The notes under the pieces are model-generated. The model saw nothing but the letters and a program-made list of their open reading frames with translations, did no database searches and was not told the DNA's origin. From Firmicutes bacterium UBA4881 (GTDB lineage Bacteria > Bacillota > DTU065): a stretch of 6,575 nucleotides of DNA. This document shows, piece after piece, positions 5,645 to 6,575 of the stretch; within the stretch, counting starts at the first letter, position 1; each line of letters starts with the position of its first letter. Where the stretch lies: positions 1-6,575 of the forward strand of contig DHDH01000031.1 in assembly GCA_002399235.1 (NCBI GenBank), given 5' to 3'. Both the position numbers and the translations under genes were made by a program.

Positions 5645-6406
5645 TTAGGCGTCGATTTTAACCTTTATAAGTTTTGAACTTTTAGCTGGGATGGTAACTT
5701 TTTTTACTATATTAACTTTTCTAATGATACCGATTGGTGTTTGTTGAGCCGATTGACCTAAGGGGTTATCTTTGATAGCTGATTTAATGAAATCATCACT
5801 GATTTTATCAGTGGATTTGCCAACGATATCTACGCCAAGATCATTTGCATCCACAATTATAACAGCGGTGTCCAAAACTTTGCTAAGTTCTTTAGCAACT
5901 TCATTAGGCTTAGCAGGGGCTAGTACAGCATATTTGTTGTAGGGAGGTAGTGTATACGAACAAGGGCCATCAATTGCTGCAATACCCCTACCACATATTT
6001 TGTAAAAAACACCTTTGATACCAAATGGTTTAGTAACAGCTGCTGCCAACGCAGCAAAAAAGATTTTCAAATAACCAGCTTCTCTTAAAGCGAGTTCCAT
6101 GGTCCAAGGGCTGCCAAGACCAATTCCATGTGGGGATTTATAAACATATTTCGAAAGAAACTTAGCCATAAACGAAGGCTTAATATCATCAATAAAAAAA
6201 GCCCTACCTTGAGTAATAGCTACCATTTTTTCACTGATAAAGACAATATCATTAGTCCTTAAGTGAGGCTTAGCATATTTAATCAAGACATCAGTTAGAT
6301 TATCATCGTTCTTAACAACGTGAGTTCTAACCGGCAAGCGGACATAAAAACAATTATCAATACACCTTAAAGCTTTTTTGCCCGGATTAGCTCTCAATCT
6401 CTGCAT
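5645..6406 (-). CDS. CofE-like protein, coenzyme F420-0:L-glutamate ligase family (PF01996), substrate unknown
   Basis: A 253-residue cytosolic protein of the CofE / FbiB-N fold. True CofE uses GTP to add glutamates to coenzyme F420-0. Visible family features: a VVKNDDNLTDVL segment (30-41) matching the xGDDLxxL pattern, NDIVFISEKMVAITQGRA (52-69) matching the DivvvxxKvvaxxxGR strand-loop, GIGLGSPWTM (94-103), GRGIAAIDGPCSYTLPP (139-155), and AVIIVDANDLGVDI (181-194) with clustered acids where CofE binds metal. The typical CofE GIDxSN signature is not seen; GIAAIDG occupies a comparable place. I recall this GIGLGSPWTM variant from Clostridia lacking an F420 pathway, so a different amide ligation is plausible. 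ATG 6406-6404 is preferred over the in-frame GTG at 6418, because that GTG overlaps the Shine-Dalgarno GGAGGTG. No F420 genes lie nearby. Confidence 0.83.
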   Translation of the reverse strand: MQRLRANPGKKALRCIDNCFYVRLPVRTHVVKNDDNLTDVLIKYAKPHLRTNDIVFISEKMVAITQGRAFFIDDIKPSFMAKFLSKYVYKSPHGIGLGSPWTMELALREAGYLKIFFAALAAAVTKPFGIKGVFYKICGRGIAAIDGPCSYTLPPYNKYAVLAPAKPNEVAKELSKVLDTAVIIVDANDLGVDIVGKSTDKISDDFIKSAIKDNPLGQSAQQTPIGIIRKVNIVKKVTIPAKSSKLIKVKIDA

Positions 6407-6422
6407 GGAAAGTTCCACCTCC

Positions 6423-6448
6423 AGTGCTTAACGTTTCGATTCAGCACT
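6423..6448 (-). promoter_or_regulatory. Inverted repeat abutting the Shine-Dalgarno of the CofE-like gene
   Basis: AGTGCT (6423-6428) and AGCACT (6443-6448) form six pairs around a 14-base loop, and the next base on the minus strand begins the GGAGG site (6422-6418). The hairpin could influence access of ribosomes or simply be an operator half-site pair. Its stem is short, so the call is weak. Confidence 0.3.
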
Positions 6449-6516
6449 TTTTCTAGGGAAAGTGATAATTACACTATTATTATTTTCATACTTTCTTTTA
6501 TTAAGCATAACATTAA

Positions 6517-6533
6517 ATAGACAAGCAGTCTAT
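6517..6533. promoter_or_regulatory. Inverted repeat ATAGAC-5-GTCTAT, operator-like
   Basis: Perfect six-base arms ATAGAC (6517-6522) and GTCTAT (6528-6533) flank AAGCA, about 110 bases upstream of the CofE-like start. A poor -35 (TTGTCT on the minus strand) overlaps it, but I find no convincing -10 at the right distance, so the promoter of the gene is not located. Confidence 0.25.
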
Positions 6534-6575
6534 GAAAAATAACTATGATTAATGGTTACCAATATTTAATTGACT

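Noticed and set aside
5606..5645. Small plus-strand peptide frame (ATG at 5610) behind GGAGGG
   Set aside because: The frame consists of the terminator stem itself and the spacing from GGAGGG is too long for a ribosome binding site.

Overview
The window is AT-rich DNA with strong GGAGG-type Shine-Dalgarno sites, TTG/GTG/ATG start ambiguity, compact Rho-independent terminators and consensus sigma-A-like promoters. Together with the protein families present, this suggests a low-GC Firmicute, most likely an anaerobic member of the Clostridia. That placement is inference; no rRNA or tRNA is present to fix it.

Layout from left to right: (1) 3-323, minus: a short protein resembling the N-terminal part of a two-domain clostridial GNAT acetyltransferase, ending 3 bases from the window edge and possibly truncated by a frameshift. 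(2) 324-724: a non-coding, regulatory-looking region with a near-perfect extended promoter (TTGACA-17-TGCTACAAT), repeated AAGTAATTA words over the promoter and leader, and a long leader stem. (3) 725-1519, plus: a class I SAM-dependent methyltransferase with a TTG start. (4) 1485-2056, plus: a GNAT acetyltransferase pseudogene overlapping the methyltransferase end, broken by two in-frame stops and two +1 frameshifts; its 3' part survives as an ORF that could be mistaken for a gene. (5) 2078-2113: a hairpin terminator between convergent genes. (6) 2132-2716, minus: a LOG-family (TIGR00730) nucleotide phosphoribohydrolase with its own promoter and structured leader. (7) 3050-5257, minus: a large secreted lipoprotein with two InlB-B-like repeats flanking a fibronectin-III-like module, then a right-handed beta-helix carrying GGAI / FxxN repeats like those of chlamydial polymorphic membrane proteins. 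(8) 5645-6406, minus: a CofE-like (F420-0:gamma-glutamyl ligase family) protein of unknown substrate.

The three minus-strand genes are each separated by terminators or long gaps, so they look like independent transcription units. The methyltransferase and the dead acetyltransferase were almost certainly one translationally coupled small-molecule or macromolecule modification operon; only the first gene is now intact. I see no CRISPR array, insertion sequence, tRNA or phage gene. The most notable points are the decayed GNAT (and possibly a second one at the left edge), the repeat-laden promoter and leader of the methyltransferase, and the Pmp-like beta-helix lipoprotein in a Gram-positive-looking genome.
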